Source: Synergistaceae bacterium
Lineage (GTDB): Bacteria; Synergistota; Synergistia; Synergistales; Aminithiophilaceae
Direction of reading: 5' to 3'
Assembly: GCA_016756725.1 (NCBI GenBank)
Contig: JAESII010000005.1
Span: 1-64,000, forward strand
DNA length: 64,000 bases
Shown here: in pieces, positions 32,271-41,174 of the stretch
Layout of the letters: every line of letters starts with the position of its first letter
Position numbering within the stretch: position 1 is the stretch's first letter
Program-made: the position numbers and the translations under genes
Notes under the pieces: generated by a model
The model's input: the letters and a program-made list of their open reading frames with translations, nothing else
What the model was told of the DNA's origin: nothing
Databases searched by the model: none

Positions 32271-33418
32271 CGACGATCGCAGAGATCCTCTCCCGCGACG
32301 GCAAAAGGGCTCGCGTCGTCCTCGAGCCCAACCCCTTCCGCCCTTCCGGCGGCGGCCAGCCCTCGGACCGGGGGCGCCTCGCCGGCGGCGGATTCGAGGC
32401 CGACGTCGTCGACGTCCGCTCCGACCAGGGCCGGATCGTGACGGAACTCAAGGTCCGAAAGGGCGAACTCCGGCCGGGACTGTCCGTCGACGTCGCTATC
32501 GATGAGGCCTGGCGCCTGATCCTGACGCGCATGCACAGCGGTGAACACATCCTCTCCAAGGTCCTCGAGGGGATGCGGGAGGGCCTCCACATCACCAAGA
32601 CCCACATCGGCGACAGAGAGAGCTCCATCGCCATCGATTACGACGGAGACCTCGACTGGGATCTTCTCTTCGCGGCCGAGGCCCGGACGCGGGAGATCAT
32701 CGCCCGGGGACTGGCCGTGACGGTCCACGAGCTCGACGAGAGGGCGGCCCGACAGTTTCCGGGCCTGAAGGCCAACTGGGACCGTATCGGCGACGGGACG
32801 GTCCGCGTCGTCGAGATCGAGGGCTTTGACGCCAACGCCTGCTGCGGCTCTCACGTGGCCTCCACCGACGAGGTGGGCGACCTCTTCGTCACCGGCTGGA
32901 ACGGCTCGGCGCCGGACTGGTCGGTGACCTTCACCGTCGACGGCGACGGCCTCCGGGACAGGTACAGCCAGGTCCTGCGCCGCCTGCTCCGCCAGGTCGG
33001 CTGCGGCGACGACCAGATCGAGACCGTCTACGGCAAGGTCCGTGGCGAGAGAGACGGCCTGGCCCGGGTCCTCGACCGGGTTCGCCAGCATCTGGCCCTG
33101 CCCTGGACGACTGACGAGGGCGGGGATTTCCACCTTTACGTCGCCGAGCTGCCGGGCTGGCCCGTCGACGTCGTCACGCCGACGGTGAAACGCCTCGTCG
33201 AGGCCGATCCTGAAGCCCTGGCCGTCGTCGTCTGTCCCGACGAAGCGGGGCAGGGTCCCTTCGTTGCGGCCGCCGGTGCCGACGTCGCCCTTGACCTGCG
33301 GGTCCTCCTCAAGGGTCGTCCCGACCTCGAAGCGCGCGGCGGCGGGGCTTCTTCCTGGGTCTCGGGACGGACCGGCCAGGCTAGGGCGACGGCCTGGATC
33401 AAGGCCCTCCGATCCTGA
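32267..33418 (+). CDS. AlaX-like alanyl-tRNA editing protein (long form)
   Basis: The 383-aa protein resembles the editing half of alanyl-tRNA synthetase without the aminoacylation domain. NPFRPSGGGQPSDRG matches the glycine-rich start of the editing domain. The zinc ligands appear as MHSGEHIL (H-x3-H) and ACCGSHVAS (C-x3-H). A C-terminal DHHA1-like part ends GGGASSWVSGRTGQ. It would hydrolyse Ser- or Gly-mischarged tRNA-Ala in trans. The short editing forms lack the C-terminal part, so this is the AlaX-L type. It overlaps the VOC gene by 4 bp and ends at a terminator. Confidence 0.88.
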   Translation: MTTIAEILSRDGKRARVVLEPNPFRPSGGGQPSDRGRLAGGGFEADVVDVRSDQGRIVTELKVRKGELRPGLSVDVAIDEAWRLILTRMHSGEHILSKVLEGMREGLHITKTHIGDRESSIAIDYDGDLDWDLLFAAEARTREIIARGLAVTVHELDERAARQFPGLKANWDRIGDGTVRVVEIEGFDANACCGSHVASTDEVGDLFVTGWNGSAPDWSVTFTVDGDGLRDRYSQVLRRLLRQVGCGDDQIETVYGKVRGERDGLARVLDRVRQHLALPWTTDEGGDFHLYVAELPGWPVDVVTPTVKRLVEADPEALAVVVCPDEAGQGPFVAAAGADVALDLRVLLKGRPDLEARGGGASSWVSGRTGQARATAWIKALRS

Positions 33419-33429
33419 TGCCCTGACGA

Positions 33430-33462
33430 GGAGGGGGCCCGATGAGGGACCCCTCCTTTTTT
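33430..33462 (+). terminator. Terminator of the VOC-AlaX operon
   Basis: GGAGGGG/CCCCTCC with a 13-nt loop, followed by six T residues. Confidence 0.85.
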
Positions 33463-33527
33463 CATCCCTCGGGGCCGCCGTCCGGGTTCCATAAGAGCCG
33501 GGAGCCCCCCTTTCGGGCTGCAGAGCC

Positions 33528-33556
33528 TTGACTTATTCGGCCAATCCATAAATAGT
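33528..33556 (+). promoter_or_regulatory. Promoter of nadC
   Basis: TTGACT (33528-33533) and AATAGT (33551-33556) are 17 bp apart, 39 bp before the start codon. Confidence 0.55.
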
Positions 33557-33595
33557 CTCTCCATTCCCTTGGAGTGGAGAGACGAGGTGTCGTTT

Positions 33596-34471
33596 ATGGA
33601 CGGTAGGAACCTGCCCGACGAAGCGGTAGAAAGCATCCGGAAGGCCCTGGAGGAGGATATCGGAGACGGTGACATCACGACGGACAGCAGCCTTCCTCCG
33701 GATGCCTGGATCGAAGTCACTCTGGTCGCCAAGGCGGCCGGCGTCGTCGCCGGACTGGACGTGGCAGCCCAGGCCTTCGCCCTCGTCGACGGCCGTGTCG
33801 CGGTGGAAGCTCTCGTCGAGGAAGGCCAGAAGGTTGCGGCCGGTGCCCTCCTGGCCCTGATCCAGGGGCCCGGCCGGGCCATCCTTTCGGCGGAGAGGGT
33901 CGCCTTGAATTTCGTCCAGCGCATGTCGGGCATCGCCACGGCGACGAGGGCCTATGTCGAGGCGGTTCGGGGCACGAAGGCGGTGATCCTGGACACGCGC
34001 AAGACCGCTCCGGGGCTGCGCTATTTCGACAAGAGGGCCGTCCGGGCCGGCGGAGGGCAGAACCACCGCTTCGGCCTCTTCGACATGGCCCTCATCAAGG
34101 ACAACCACATCGCCGCAGGCGGGGGAATCACGAAGACCGTCGAGGCCGTCCGCCGTCAGGACTGGAGGAACCGTCCCATCGAGGTGGAGGTCAAGACCCT
34201 CAAGGAGCTGGAGGAGGTCCTGTCCCTCGGAGTGGACCGTGTCCTCCTGGACAACATGACGGCCGGGCAGATGAGGGAGGCCGTCGGCCTGGCGGCGGGC
34301 CGGGTCCCCCTCGAGGCCTCGGGCAACGTCTCTCTGGAGACGGTAAGGGCCATCGCCGAGACGGGAGTGGACTTCATCTCCTGCGGCAGTCTGACCCATT
34401 CCGTGAAGGCCCTTGATATCACCCTCCTCGTCGATCCCGACGATTTCAGGAACGCCAGGGCCCGGGCCTAG
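33596..34471 (+). CDS. nadC: Nicotinate-nucleotide pyrophosphorylase (quinolinate phosphoribosyltransferase)
   Basis: The 291-aa enzyme joins quinolinate and PRPP to nicotinate mononucleotide in de novo NAD synthesis. Motifs are complete: EEDIGDGDITTD near the start, LNFVQRMSGIATATR, ILDTRKTAPGLR, RAGGGQNHRFGLFDMALIKDNH and DNM with EASGNVSLETVR. ATG 33596 follows GACGAGG; TTG 33569 is an alternative. No nadA or nadB lies nearby. It converges with the tlyC-like gene, overlapping by 4 bp. Confidence 0.95.
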   Translation: MDGRNLPDEAVESIRKALEEDIGDGDITTDSSLPPDAWIEVTLVAKAAGVVAGLDVAAQAFALVDGRVAVEALVEEGQKVAAGALLALIQGPGRAILSAERVALNFVQRMSGIATATRAYVEAVRGTKAVILDTRKTAPGLRYFDKRAVRAGGGQNHRFGLFDMALIKDNHIAAGGGITKTVEAVRRQDWRNRPIEVEVKTLKELEEVLSLGVDRVLLDNMTAGQMREAVGLAAGRVPLEASGNVSLETVRAIAETGVDFISCGSLTHSVKALDITLLVDPDDFRNARARA

Positions 34472-35733
34472 GCCTCTTGCCCGTCGCCGACGATGACGCG
34501 GATCTTGTCGATCCTCTGGCCGGCGACCTTGACGATCTGGAAGGTCAGGTCCTCCCAGGTCACGGAGGCGCCCGGCTCGGGGAGGATCATGAACTGCTCC
34601 AGCAGCCAGCCGCCGAAGGTGCTCGATTCGCTCTCGGGGCAGGGACGATGGAGAAACTTGACGAAAAGCTCCTCCAGGTAGGCCTCGGCGCTGACGAGAA
34701 AGACCTTCTCCTCGACCTGGGTGAAGAATTCCTTGATGTCGTCGTGCTCGTCGTAGATGTCGCCGACGATCTCCTCCAGGAGGTCCTCCATGGTGACGAT
34801 GCCCGACGTGCCGCCGTATTCGTCGAGGACGACGGCCATGTGGCTCCGCGAGGTCTGGAGGATGCGGAAGGCGTCCATCAGGCTGGCGCTGCCGGCGATG
34901 AGGAGCGGCCGGGTGAGGATGGCCTTGAGATCGAAGGTCTCCCCCTGGCTCCAGCGGGTGAGGAAATCCTTCTCGTTGAGGAAGCCGATGATGTTGTCCA
35001 CCGTCCCCTCGTAGACGGGGACGCGGGAGTAGTGGTTCTTGACGAGGAGGTTCCGGACGTTCTCGAGGGGCTCCTTCACGTTGAGGGCGAAGAGGTCGAC
35101 GCGGGGCGTCTGGATCTCCCAGACTTCGAGCTCGTTGAAGTTGATGGCGTTCTCGATGAGCTCCCTCTCGGCCTTGGGAAGGACGCCCTCGCCGTTCATG
35201 GCGTCGACGATGGCCAGAAGTTCATCGTGGGTCACGCTGGGCAGCTTGTCGGCCGGACCGGGTGTCCATCGCCGGATGAGCCGGGAGAGCTTCTGGGTGA
35301 TCCAGGTGAAGGGGCGGAGGATGAAGACGAGGCGTTTCAGCGTCGCCGCCGCCGAAAGGGCGAACTCCTCGGACCGGTCCTTGACGAAGGCCTTGGGCAG
35401 GATCTCGCCGAAGAGGATGATGAGGACTGTCATGAGCACCGTGGCGTAGACGGCGCCGATGGCGCCGAAGAGGGTCGTCAGAATGGCCGTTGCCAGGGCG
35501 GTCATGACGATGTCGATGATGTTGCCGCCGATGAGGATGGCCGACAGGGTCCGGTTGAAGTCGCGCGTCAGCTCGTAGGCCTTGGGCGCTCCGGGTCGCC
35601 CCTCTTCGACGAAGCGCTTCATGCGGATCTTGTTCACGCTCGAATAGGCCGTCTCGGCGGCGGCGAAGAAGGCCGAGACGGCGAAGAGGAGGACGAAGAG
35701 GACGACGAGGCTGAAGAGGGAGCCTTCGGTCAT
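34468..35733 (-). CDS. CNNM/CorC-HlyC family membrane protein (TlyC/YtfL type)
   Basis: The 421-aa protein has an N-terminal CNNM domain with about four membrane segments (residues 5-150; VSAFFAAAETAYSSVNKIRM and LIILFGEILPKAF). Two CBS domains follow (about 215-330, with SRVPVYEGTVDNIIGFLNEK and SHMAVVLDEYGGTSGIVTME) and a CorC/HlyC transporter-associated domain ends the protein. Family members are linked to Mg2+ or Na+ efflux and were once called hemolysins. It lies 13 bp after the HD-hydrolase gene on the same strand, so the two are probably one operon. Confidence 0.92.
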   Translation of the reverse strand: MTEGSLFSLVVLFVLLFAVSAFFAAAETAYSSVNKIRMKRFVEEGRPGAPKAYELTRDFNRTLSAILIGGNIIDIVMTALATAILTTLFGAIGAVYATVLMTVLIILFGEILPKAFVKDRSEEFALSAAATLKRLVFILRPFTWITQKLSRLIRRWTPGPADKLPSVTHDELLAIVDAMNGEGVLPKAERELIENAINFNELEVWEIQTPRVDLFALNVKEPLENVRNLLVKNHYSRVPVYEGTVDNIIGFLNEKDFLTRWSQGETFDLKAILTRPLLIAGSASLMDAFRILQTSRSHMAVVLDEYGGTSGIVTMEDLLEEIVGDIYDEHDDIKEFFTQVEEKVFLVSAEAYLEELFVKFLHRPCPESESSTFGGWLLEQFMILPEPGASVTWEDLTFQIVKVAGQRIDKIRVIVGDGQEA

Positions 35734-35746
35734 GGTCCTTCCCCCC

Positions 35747-36523
35747 TCAGCAGGCTTCCGATGCCCGGGTTCGGGCCCGTCTGAGGGCCTGTAGAGCCGC
35801 CGGCCTGCCTTCTGCGGGAAGGCGGGCGGCGATCCAGTCCAGGTTGCCTCTTTCGAGGAGCAGGCGCAACGTCGCCGTGAAGTTGATGTCGTCGATCCAG
35901 GTGAGTTGCAAAAAGAGGAAGTCCGAATGGGTTCTGACGTGACGGTGGGTGAGTCGGCCCCGCCGGACCTCTTCGGCCAGAAGATCCTCGGAGAGGCGTC
36001 CTTCCGGTTCGAGGCGCGGCAGGAGCTCTCCGGCCCGTCCCGACTCGAACCACTCCCGGACGACGCGGAAGACGTCGACCTTGTCGGCGTCGCGGATCAG
36101 GGCGGCGAGATAGGCCGTCTTTCCCGTGAGCCCTTCGGGAAGGGCCAGATCGTTGTGATGGCGCAGCGCCGTCATAAGCGGCTCCCGCAGCTCCGGAGCG
36201 AGGTCGAGCTCCCCCCTGGCGAGGGCCTCGGCGACGACGGTCCGCCCCAGCTCGCCGTGATCGACGGAAAGGGCGTCGTAGAAGGTGCCGTAGTCGCGGT
36301 ACTGGGGAAAGCGCCCCACGTCGTGGAGAAGGCCGACGGCCTCGGCCTCGTTGCCGTCGCCGCCCGAGGCGGCGGCAAGGGTCCGGGCCAGGCCGGCAAC
36401 GCGGCGGGAGTGGTCTCGCTTGAGCTCAAGCAGGGGCGGGAGACGGCCCTCGGTCCCGAAGGAGCCGACGTAACGGTCGAACCACGTTCTAAAGGGCAGG
36501 TTTCCGGGTTCCTTCCGGGTCAT
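35747..36523 (-). CDS. HD-domain phosphohydrolase
   Basis: The 258-aa protein has the HD metal signature: H38 in LKRDHSRRVAGLAR, the H-D pair in VGLLHDVGRF, H131-H132 in ALRHHNDLAL, and D154 in IRDADKVDVFRV. It resembles stand-alone HD hydrolases that act on nucleotides or phosphorylated compounds; the substrate is unknown. GGAGGTG precedes the ATG. An extended -10 (TGC-TATGAT, minus strand, TATGAT at 36544-36549) lies directly upstream. Confidence 0.85.
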   Translation of the reverse strand: MTRKEPGNLPFRTWFDRYVGSFGTEGRLPPLLELKRDHSRRVAGLARTLAAASGGDGNEAEAVGLLHDVGRFPQYRDYGTFYDALSVDHGELGRTVVAEALARGELDLAPELREPLMTALRHHNDLALPEGLTGKTAYLAALIRDADKVDVFRVVREWFESGRAGELLPRLEPEGRLSEDLLAEEVRRGRLTHRHVRTHSDFLFLQLTWIDDINFTATLRLLLERGNLDWIAARLPAEGRPAALQALRRARTRASEAC

Positions 36524-36543
36524 GGTGATGCACCTCCGGAGGC

Positions 36544-36552
36544 ATCATAGCA
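36544..36552 (-). promoter_or_regulatory. Extended -10 promoter of the HD-hydrolase/tlyC operon
   Basis: On the minus strand TGC-TATGAT lies about 20 bp before the start codon. No good -35 is seen, which is usual for extended -10 promoters. It implies a very short leader. Confidence 0.45.
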
Positions 36553-36583
36553 CGTGCCGCGCCAGGGCAGGGACGGGGCCGAT

Positions 36584-36613
36584 TTGTAACTTTTCCGTGA
36601 CAGGACCTATGAT
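36584..36613 (+). promoter_or_regulatory. Promoter of the polyphosphate cluster
   Basis: TTGTAA (36584-36589) and TATGAT (36608-36613) are 18 bp apart, 49 bp before ppk. It diverges from the HD-hydrolase promoter. No PhoB-box-like repeats were recognised. Confidence 0.6.
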
Positions 36614-36661
36614 AGGCTTGAAGGGGCCGCTTGGGAGCCCAAGCGGCCGAGGGAGGATGCC

Positions 36662-38836
36662 ATGTCGGAGATCGCCGAGAAAAGCAGGGAAAAGAGCCGC
36701 CCCGGTGGGGCCGCCTGGAGGCTTCACCTGGACAGGGCGCAGCAGACCTCGCCTTTCTTCAACCGCGAGCTGAGCTGGCTTGCCTTCAACGCCCGGGTCC
36801 TTGACGAGGCCCTGCGCGCGGAGAACCCTCTCCTGGAGCGGGTCAAGTTTCTGGCAATCTTCTTCAGCAACCTCGACGAGTTCTTCATGGTCCGCGTCTC
36901 CGGTCTCCATCGCCAGGTCGAGATGGGAGCCCTCCTTCTTCCTCCCGACGGCATGACGCCCGTCCGCCAGCTTGCCCTGATCCGTCAGGAACTCCTGCCT
37001 CTTCTGGAGCGGGCCTATCGGTGCTGGCGCGACGAACTCCGCCCCGCCCTGAGGGCCGAGCGGATCGTCCTCCTCGACTACGGCGATCTTGACGAAGGCC
37101 GTCGCAGGCTCCTGGAGGAGTACTTCCGCCGCGAGGTTTTCCCCATCCTGACCCCCCAGGCCATCGATCCGGGCCGCCCCTTTCCCCTCATCTCGAGCCT
37201 CAGCGTCAATCTCCTCGTCGTCCTCGACGACTCGGCCGTGGGCAAACGCTACGTGCGCCTCAAGATCCCCCGCGTCCTGCCCCGGCTTCTTCCCCTCCCC
37301 CTGGGACGGAGCGATCTCTCTCCGGCCCAGGCCGAAAAGGGGCGCACCGGCGGTCACTTCATCTGGCTCGAGGACCTCGTCGCCGCCAACCTGGCCAGCC
37401 TCTTCCCCGGCCACCGCGTTGAAGGGGCCTATCCCTTCCGCGTCACCCGAAACGCCGACATGGAGATCCAGGAGGACGAGGCCGCAGATCTTCTGACGGC
37501 CGTTCAGACCGGCCTGGAGCAGCGTCGGTCCGGCCCCTCGGTGCGCCTCGAGGTGACGCCGGCCATGCCCGAGGCGGAGCTCCAGTTTCTCCTCACCCGG
37601 CTGGGGCTGACGCCCTTTCAGATCTACCGGTCACCGGACCACCTCGACCTGGCTGCCCTGAGCCGGCTCCACGGTCTGGGACGGCCCGACCTGAAGGATG
37701 AGCCCTTCCGCCCCGCCCTTGCCGAGGCCCTCGGCGGCGACGATCCCTTCGGGGCGATCGCCGCCGGCGACGTGCTCCTCTACCACCCCTACGACAGCTT
37801 CCTCCCCGTTGTCGATCTCGTCCGCCGGGCCGCCGCCGACCCAGACGTCCTGGCCATCAAGATGACCCTCTACCGCGTCGGTCCCGATTCGCCCATCGTG
37901 GCGGCCCTGACGGAGGCGAAGGCCCGGGGCAAGCAGGTGACGGCCCTCGTCGAGCTCAAGGCTCGCTTCGACGAGGAGCATAACATCTCCTGGGCCCTGG
38001 CCCTGGAGCAGGCCGGCGTCCACGTCGTCTACGGCCTCGTCGGCCTCAAGACCCACGCCAAGATGTGCCTCATCGTCCGCCGCGAGGAGGGGGGGCTCCG
38101 CTCCTACGTCCATCTCGGGACGGGCAACTACAACCACATCACCACCACCCTCTACAGCGACTTCGGCCTCCTCTCGGCCCGATCGGACCTCGCCGCCGAT
38201 GTGGGCGATCTCTTCAACGCCCTGACGGGCTACTCCCGCAAGAAGGAGTACCGCCGTCTCCTTGTGGCTCCGGGCAACCTGAGGGAGGGAATCCTGTCGC
38301 GCATCGCTCGGGAGACGGAGCTTCAGCGCAGCCAGGGTGGAGGACGGATCGTCATGAAGATGAACCAGCTCGTCGACCCGGCCTGCATCGAGGCCCTCTA
38401 CGAGGCTTCCCGGGCCGGCGTCTCCATAGCCCTCCAGGTCCGGGGCATCTGCTGTCTTCGTCCCGGTCTGCCGGGCCAGAGCGAGACCATCACCGTCACC
38501 TCCATCGTGGGGCGCTTCCTCGAGCATGCCCGGCTCTTCTTTTTCCGCAACGGCGGCGACGGAGAGCTCTTCCTGGGCAGCGCCGACCTGATGCCGCGCA
38601 ACCTCGACCGGCGCGTCGAGATTCTTTTCCCCGTCGACGACCGCTCCGTCGCCGCGGCCCTGATGGAGACGGTCATGGCACGTCACCTGGCCGACCGGCG
38701 GGGTCTGAGCCGCCTTCTGCCCGACGGGCGATACGAGCCCGTCCCGCCCGAGGCCGGCCGGGAGCCCTTCGACTCCCAGGCCTGGATGGTGGCCCATCGC
38801 GGCTGCTGGCGTCACGAAAAGGAGCCAAAGCGATGA
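36662..38836 (+). CDS. ppk: Polyphosphate kinase 1
   Basis: The 724-aa enzyme reversibly moves the gamma phosphate of ATP onto polyphosphate through a phosphohistidine. The N-terminal signature FFNRELSWLAFNARVL is present. The two conserved histidines appear in LVGLKTHAKMCLIV and YVHLGTGNYN, the second PLD-like half begins near residue 520, and RRVEILFPVDD lies near the end. Length is normal for PPK1. It starts a run of four overlapping genes (CHAD, phosphoesterase-HD, ppx), all related to polyphosphate. Its TGA overlaps the CHAD start (ATGA). Confidence 0.96.
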   Translation: MSEIAEKSREKSRPGGAAWRLHLDRAQQTSPFFNRELSWLAFNARVLDEALRAENPLLERVKFLAIFFSNLDEFFMVRVSGLHRQVEMGALLLPPDGMTPVRQLALIRQELLPLLERAYRCWRDELRPALRAERIVLLDYGDLDEGRRRLLEEYFRREVFPILTPQAIDPGRPFPLISSLSVNLLVVLDDSAVGKRYVRLKIPRVLPRLLPLPLGRSDLSPAQAEKGRTGGHFIWLEDLVAANLASLFPGHRVEGAYPFRVTRNADMEIQEDEAADLLTAVQTGLEQRRSGPSVRLEVTPAMPEAELQFLLTRLGLTPFQIYRSPDHLDLAALSRLHGLGRPDLKDEPFRPALAEALGGDDPFGAIAAGDVLLYHPYDSFLPVVDLVRRAAADPDVLAIKMTLYRVGPDSPIVAALTEAKARGKQVTALVELKARFDEEHNISWALALEQAGVHVVYGLVGLKTHAKMCLIVRREEGGLRSYVHLGTGNYNHITTTLYSDFGLLSARSDLAADVGDLFNALTGYSRKKEYRRLLVAPGNLREGILSRIARETELQRSQGGGRIVMKMNQLVDPACIEALYEASRAGVSIALQVRGICCLRPGLPGQSETITVTSIVGRFLEHARLFFFRNGGDGELFLGSADLMPRNLDRRVEILFPVDDRSVAAALMETVMARHLADRRGLSRLLPDGRYEPVPPEAGREPFDSQAWMVAHRGCWRHEKEPKR

Positions 38837-39777
38837 AAGCCCCTTCCCTTCCGGCCTTTGCCGGCCGGGCCCTGCTGGAGCGGCTCCAGAAGATGGCCGC
38901 CGAGGTCCGCTCCGTCGTTGAAGGCGACGACGTCGAGGCCCTTCACCGGATGCGCGTCGCCTCCAGGCGGCTCCGGACGGGGCTGAGGCTTTTTCCCGAC
39001 CTCTTCGAGGGCCGTCAGGCCCGCCGCTGGAGGCGCGAGATCTCCGCCCTGGCCCGGAGTCTCGGTGACGGACGGAATGTGGACGTTCAGATGGAGTCCC
39101 TCGAGGGTTTTCTCGCCGCGGCGCCGCCCAAGCTCCGGCCCGGTCCTGAGCGGCTCCTGCTGCGGCTCCGCCAGAGGCGTCAGGCGCTGCAGCCGACGAT
39201 CGCCGCTGAGGTGGGCCGCTTTTTCGGCGGGCCGACGCCTGCAGCCATGACCGGTGCTTTCCGGGGTCTTCTGGAGCGCTCGTTACTGGAGCCGTCGGAG
39301 GAGGATCTTTCCGGCCGGGCGGCCCGCTCCCTTTTGCCCCTGCTGGCGAAGCTGCTCAGCTATGAGAACGTCGTTGGCACCGGTGACGCCGAAGGCCTCC
39401 ACGGCATGCGCATTGCCGCCAAGAGACTACGCCACGCTGCCGAGATCTACGGTTCTCACGGTATCGACGGCGAGGCCTTGATCGATGTCACAGGGGAGAT
39501 CCAGACCCTCCTGGGCCGCATCCATGACGATGACGTCTGGCTCGCCTTTCTCCCCCGCTTCATCGACGAAGAAAGGAGCCGCACCGTCGCCTACTACGGC
39601 CACGGCCGGGCCTTCCCCCGCCTTCTGCCCGGCCTGACGGCTTTCAGCGAGTCTGTCGCCGCCGACCGGGCCGAGAGGATCGAGGCCTTCCGGCGGCGCT
39701 GGGCCGAACTGGACCTTAGGGGATTCTGGGCCGACTCCCTCGCCCGCCTTCAGCAGGCCTGCGAGGTCCGGCCATGA
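38833..39777 (+). CDS. CHAD domain protein (polyphosphate-binding)
   Basis: The 314-aa, strongly helical and basic protein has two similar halves, each with a CHAD motif: EALHRMRVASRRLRTGLRLF near residue 35 and GLHGMRIAAKRLRHAAEIY near residue 203. CHAD domains bind polyphosphate through conserved His, Arg and Lys residues and are known from polyphosphate granules. The gene overlaps ppk (ATGA) and the phosphoesterase gene (ATGA), so coordinated synthesis is implied. ATG 38833 is the proper start, although the frame is open further upstream inside ppk. Confidence 0.92.
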   Translation: MKAPSLPAFAGRALLERLQKMAAEVRSVVEGDDVEALHRMRVASRRLRTGLRLFPDLFEGRQARRWRREISALARSLGDGRNVDVQMESLEGFLAAAPPKLRPGPERLLLRLRQRRQALQPTIAAEVGRFFGGPTPAAMTGAFRGLLERSLLEPSEEDLSGRAARSLLPLLAKLLSYENVVGTGDAEGLHGMRIAAKRLRHAAEIYGSHGIDGEALIDVTGEIQTLLGRIHDDDVWLAFLPRFIDEERSRTVAYYGHGRAFPRLLPGLTAFSESVAADRAERIEAFRRRWAELDLRGFWADSLARLQQACEVRP

Positions 39778-41174
39778 AGGTCATCGTCGTCAGCGACGTC
39801 CACGGCAATCTGCCGGCCCTGGAGGCCGTCCTGGCCCATGGCGAAAGCCGCGGCGGCGGCCCCCTCTGGAACGGAGGCGACGACACGGGCTACGGCCCCT
39901 TTCCTCACGAGGTGGTCCGTTGCCTGCGTCGGCGGGCCCAGCGGGCCGTCCGGGGAAACTACGACGAGAAGGTCCTCAAGGTCCCCTCCCGGGGGTCGGC
40001 CTGGCGGAGAGGCCGCCACCCCGCCAAGGTGTCGAGCTTTCTTTGGACCTACGACCGCCTCGACGAGGCCGACCGGGCCTACCTGGCAGGCCTGCGGAGA
40101 AAGGAGACCTTCACCTGGAAGGGCCTGAAGGTTCTCCTCGTCCACGCCAGCCCCCTCTCGCCGTCGGAACATCTCGGGCCCGAGACGCCCGAAGAGCGTC
40201 TCGTCGAGATCGCAGCCAAGGCCGGTGCGGACCTGATCGTCACCGGTCACTCCCACCGACCCTTCGCCCGCAAGGTGGCCGGCACCTGGTTTGTCAATCC
40301 CGGCAGTGTCGGCCGTCCCGAGGGAGGGGACCGGCGTGCCTCCTACGCCCTTCTCGACGTCGTCGGAGGACGGCTTTCGGTGACCCATTACCGCGTCGAC
40401 TACGACGTCGCTGCCTGCCTCGAGGCCCTCAGGGATTCGGGCCTTCCCGAGGGACTCGGCCAGGTCATCGCCGAAGGACGGTCCCTTGACGAAATCGAGG
40501 GCAATCTGCCGTCGGGCCGGGATTCCCTCCTGCGCCAGGGATGGCGGCTCCTCCGGGCCAGCTGCGCCGTTCCCGACGACCCCCGCCGTGATCCCCTCGA
40601 GGCCGTCCTCGCCGTGGCCTCCGCCCAGGTTCCCCACGAGATGGCTCACCTCAAGCAGGTCACGGGGCTGGCCCTGAGGCTCTTCGATGACCTGGCCGGA
40701 CTCCACGGCCTGGGCGAGAGGGACCGGCTCCGTCTCCAGTGCGCCGGCCTCCTCCACGACATCGGCTGGGTCCAGGGGGGCAAGAAGCATCACATCCGGG
40801 CCCTGTCGATGATCCTCCAGGAACCGGCTCTTCCCTTCACCTGCCGCGACCGCTGCCTCATCGGCGCCGTGGCCCGCTACCATCGCCGCGCTCTTCCCAA
40901 GGAGCGCCATTTCCCCTGGTGCCTTCTGGGGCCCGAGGAGCGCCGGAAGGTCCTGGCCCTGTCGGCCCTGCTCCGTGTCGCCGACGGCCTCGACTACAGT
41001 CACATCGCCCTCGTCGATGACGTGGCCTGCCGGATCGGCAAAAAGGATGTCGTCGTCACCTGTCTTTCCCGCCGCCGAGAGGGCCCCGACCTGAAGCGGG
41101 CCCTGGAGAAGGGGGGAACCCTCTTCGAGAGGGCCTTCGGAAAGGAGCTGATCCTTCAATGGCACCGTCTCTGA
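39774..41174 (+). CDS. Metallophosphoesterase fused to a Ppx-like HD domain
   Basis: The 466-aa protein joins two hydrolase-type domains. Residues 1-215 form a YfcE/DR1281-like calcineurin phosphoesterase: D8 and H10 in SDVHGN, D36 in NGGDDTGYG, N62 in RGNYDE (Tyr in place of the usual His), H124 in LVHASP, and H159/H161 in TGHSHRPF. Residues 285-460 form an HD domain: H292, the H328-D329 pair in LLHDIGWVQGGKKHH, and DGLDYSH. The HD part resembles the C-terminal domain of the Ppx protein encoded next to it. Activity on polyphosphate, cyclic nucleotides or (p)ppGpp is possible and unproven. Confidence 0.85.
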   Translation: MKVIVVSDVHGNLPALEAVLAHGESRGGGPLWNGGDDTGYGPFPHEVVRCLRRRAQRAVRGNYDEKVLKVPSRGSAWRRGRHPAKVSSFLWTYDRLDEADRAYLAGLRRKETFTWKGLKVLLVHASPLSPSEHLGPETPEERLVEIAAKAGADLIVTGHSHRPFARKVAGTWFVNPGSVGRPEGGDRRASYALLDVVGGRLSVTHYRVDYDVAACLEALRDSGLPEGLGQVIAEGRSLDEIEGNLPSGRDSLLRQGWRLLRASCAVPDDPRRDPLEAVLAVASAQVPHEMAHLKQVTGLALRLFDDLAGLHGLGERDRLRLQCAGLLHDIGWVQGGKKHHIRALSMILQEPALPFTCRDRCLIGAVARYHRRALPKERHFPWCLLGPEERRKVLALSALLRVADGLDYSHIALVDDVACRIGKKDVVVTCLSRRREGPDLKRALEKGGTLFERAFGKELILQWHRL

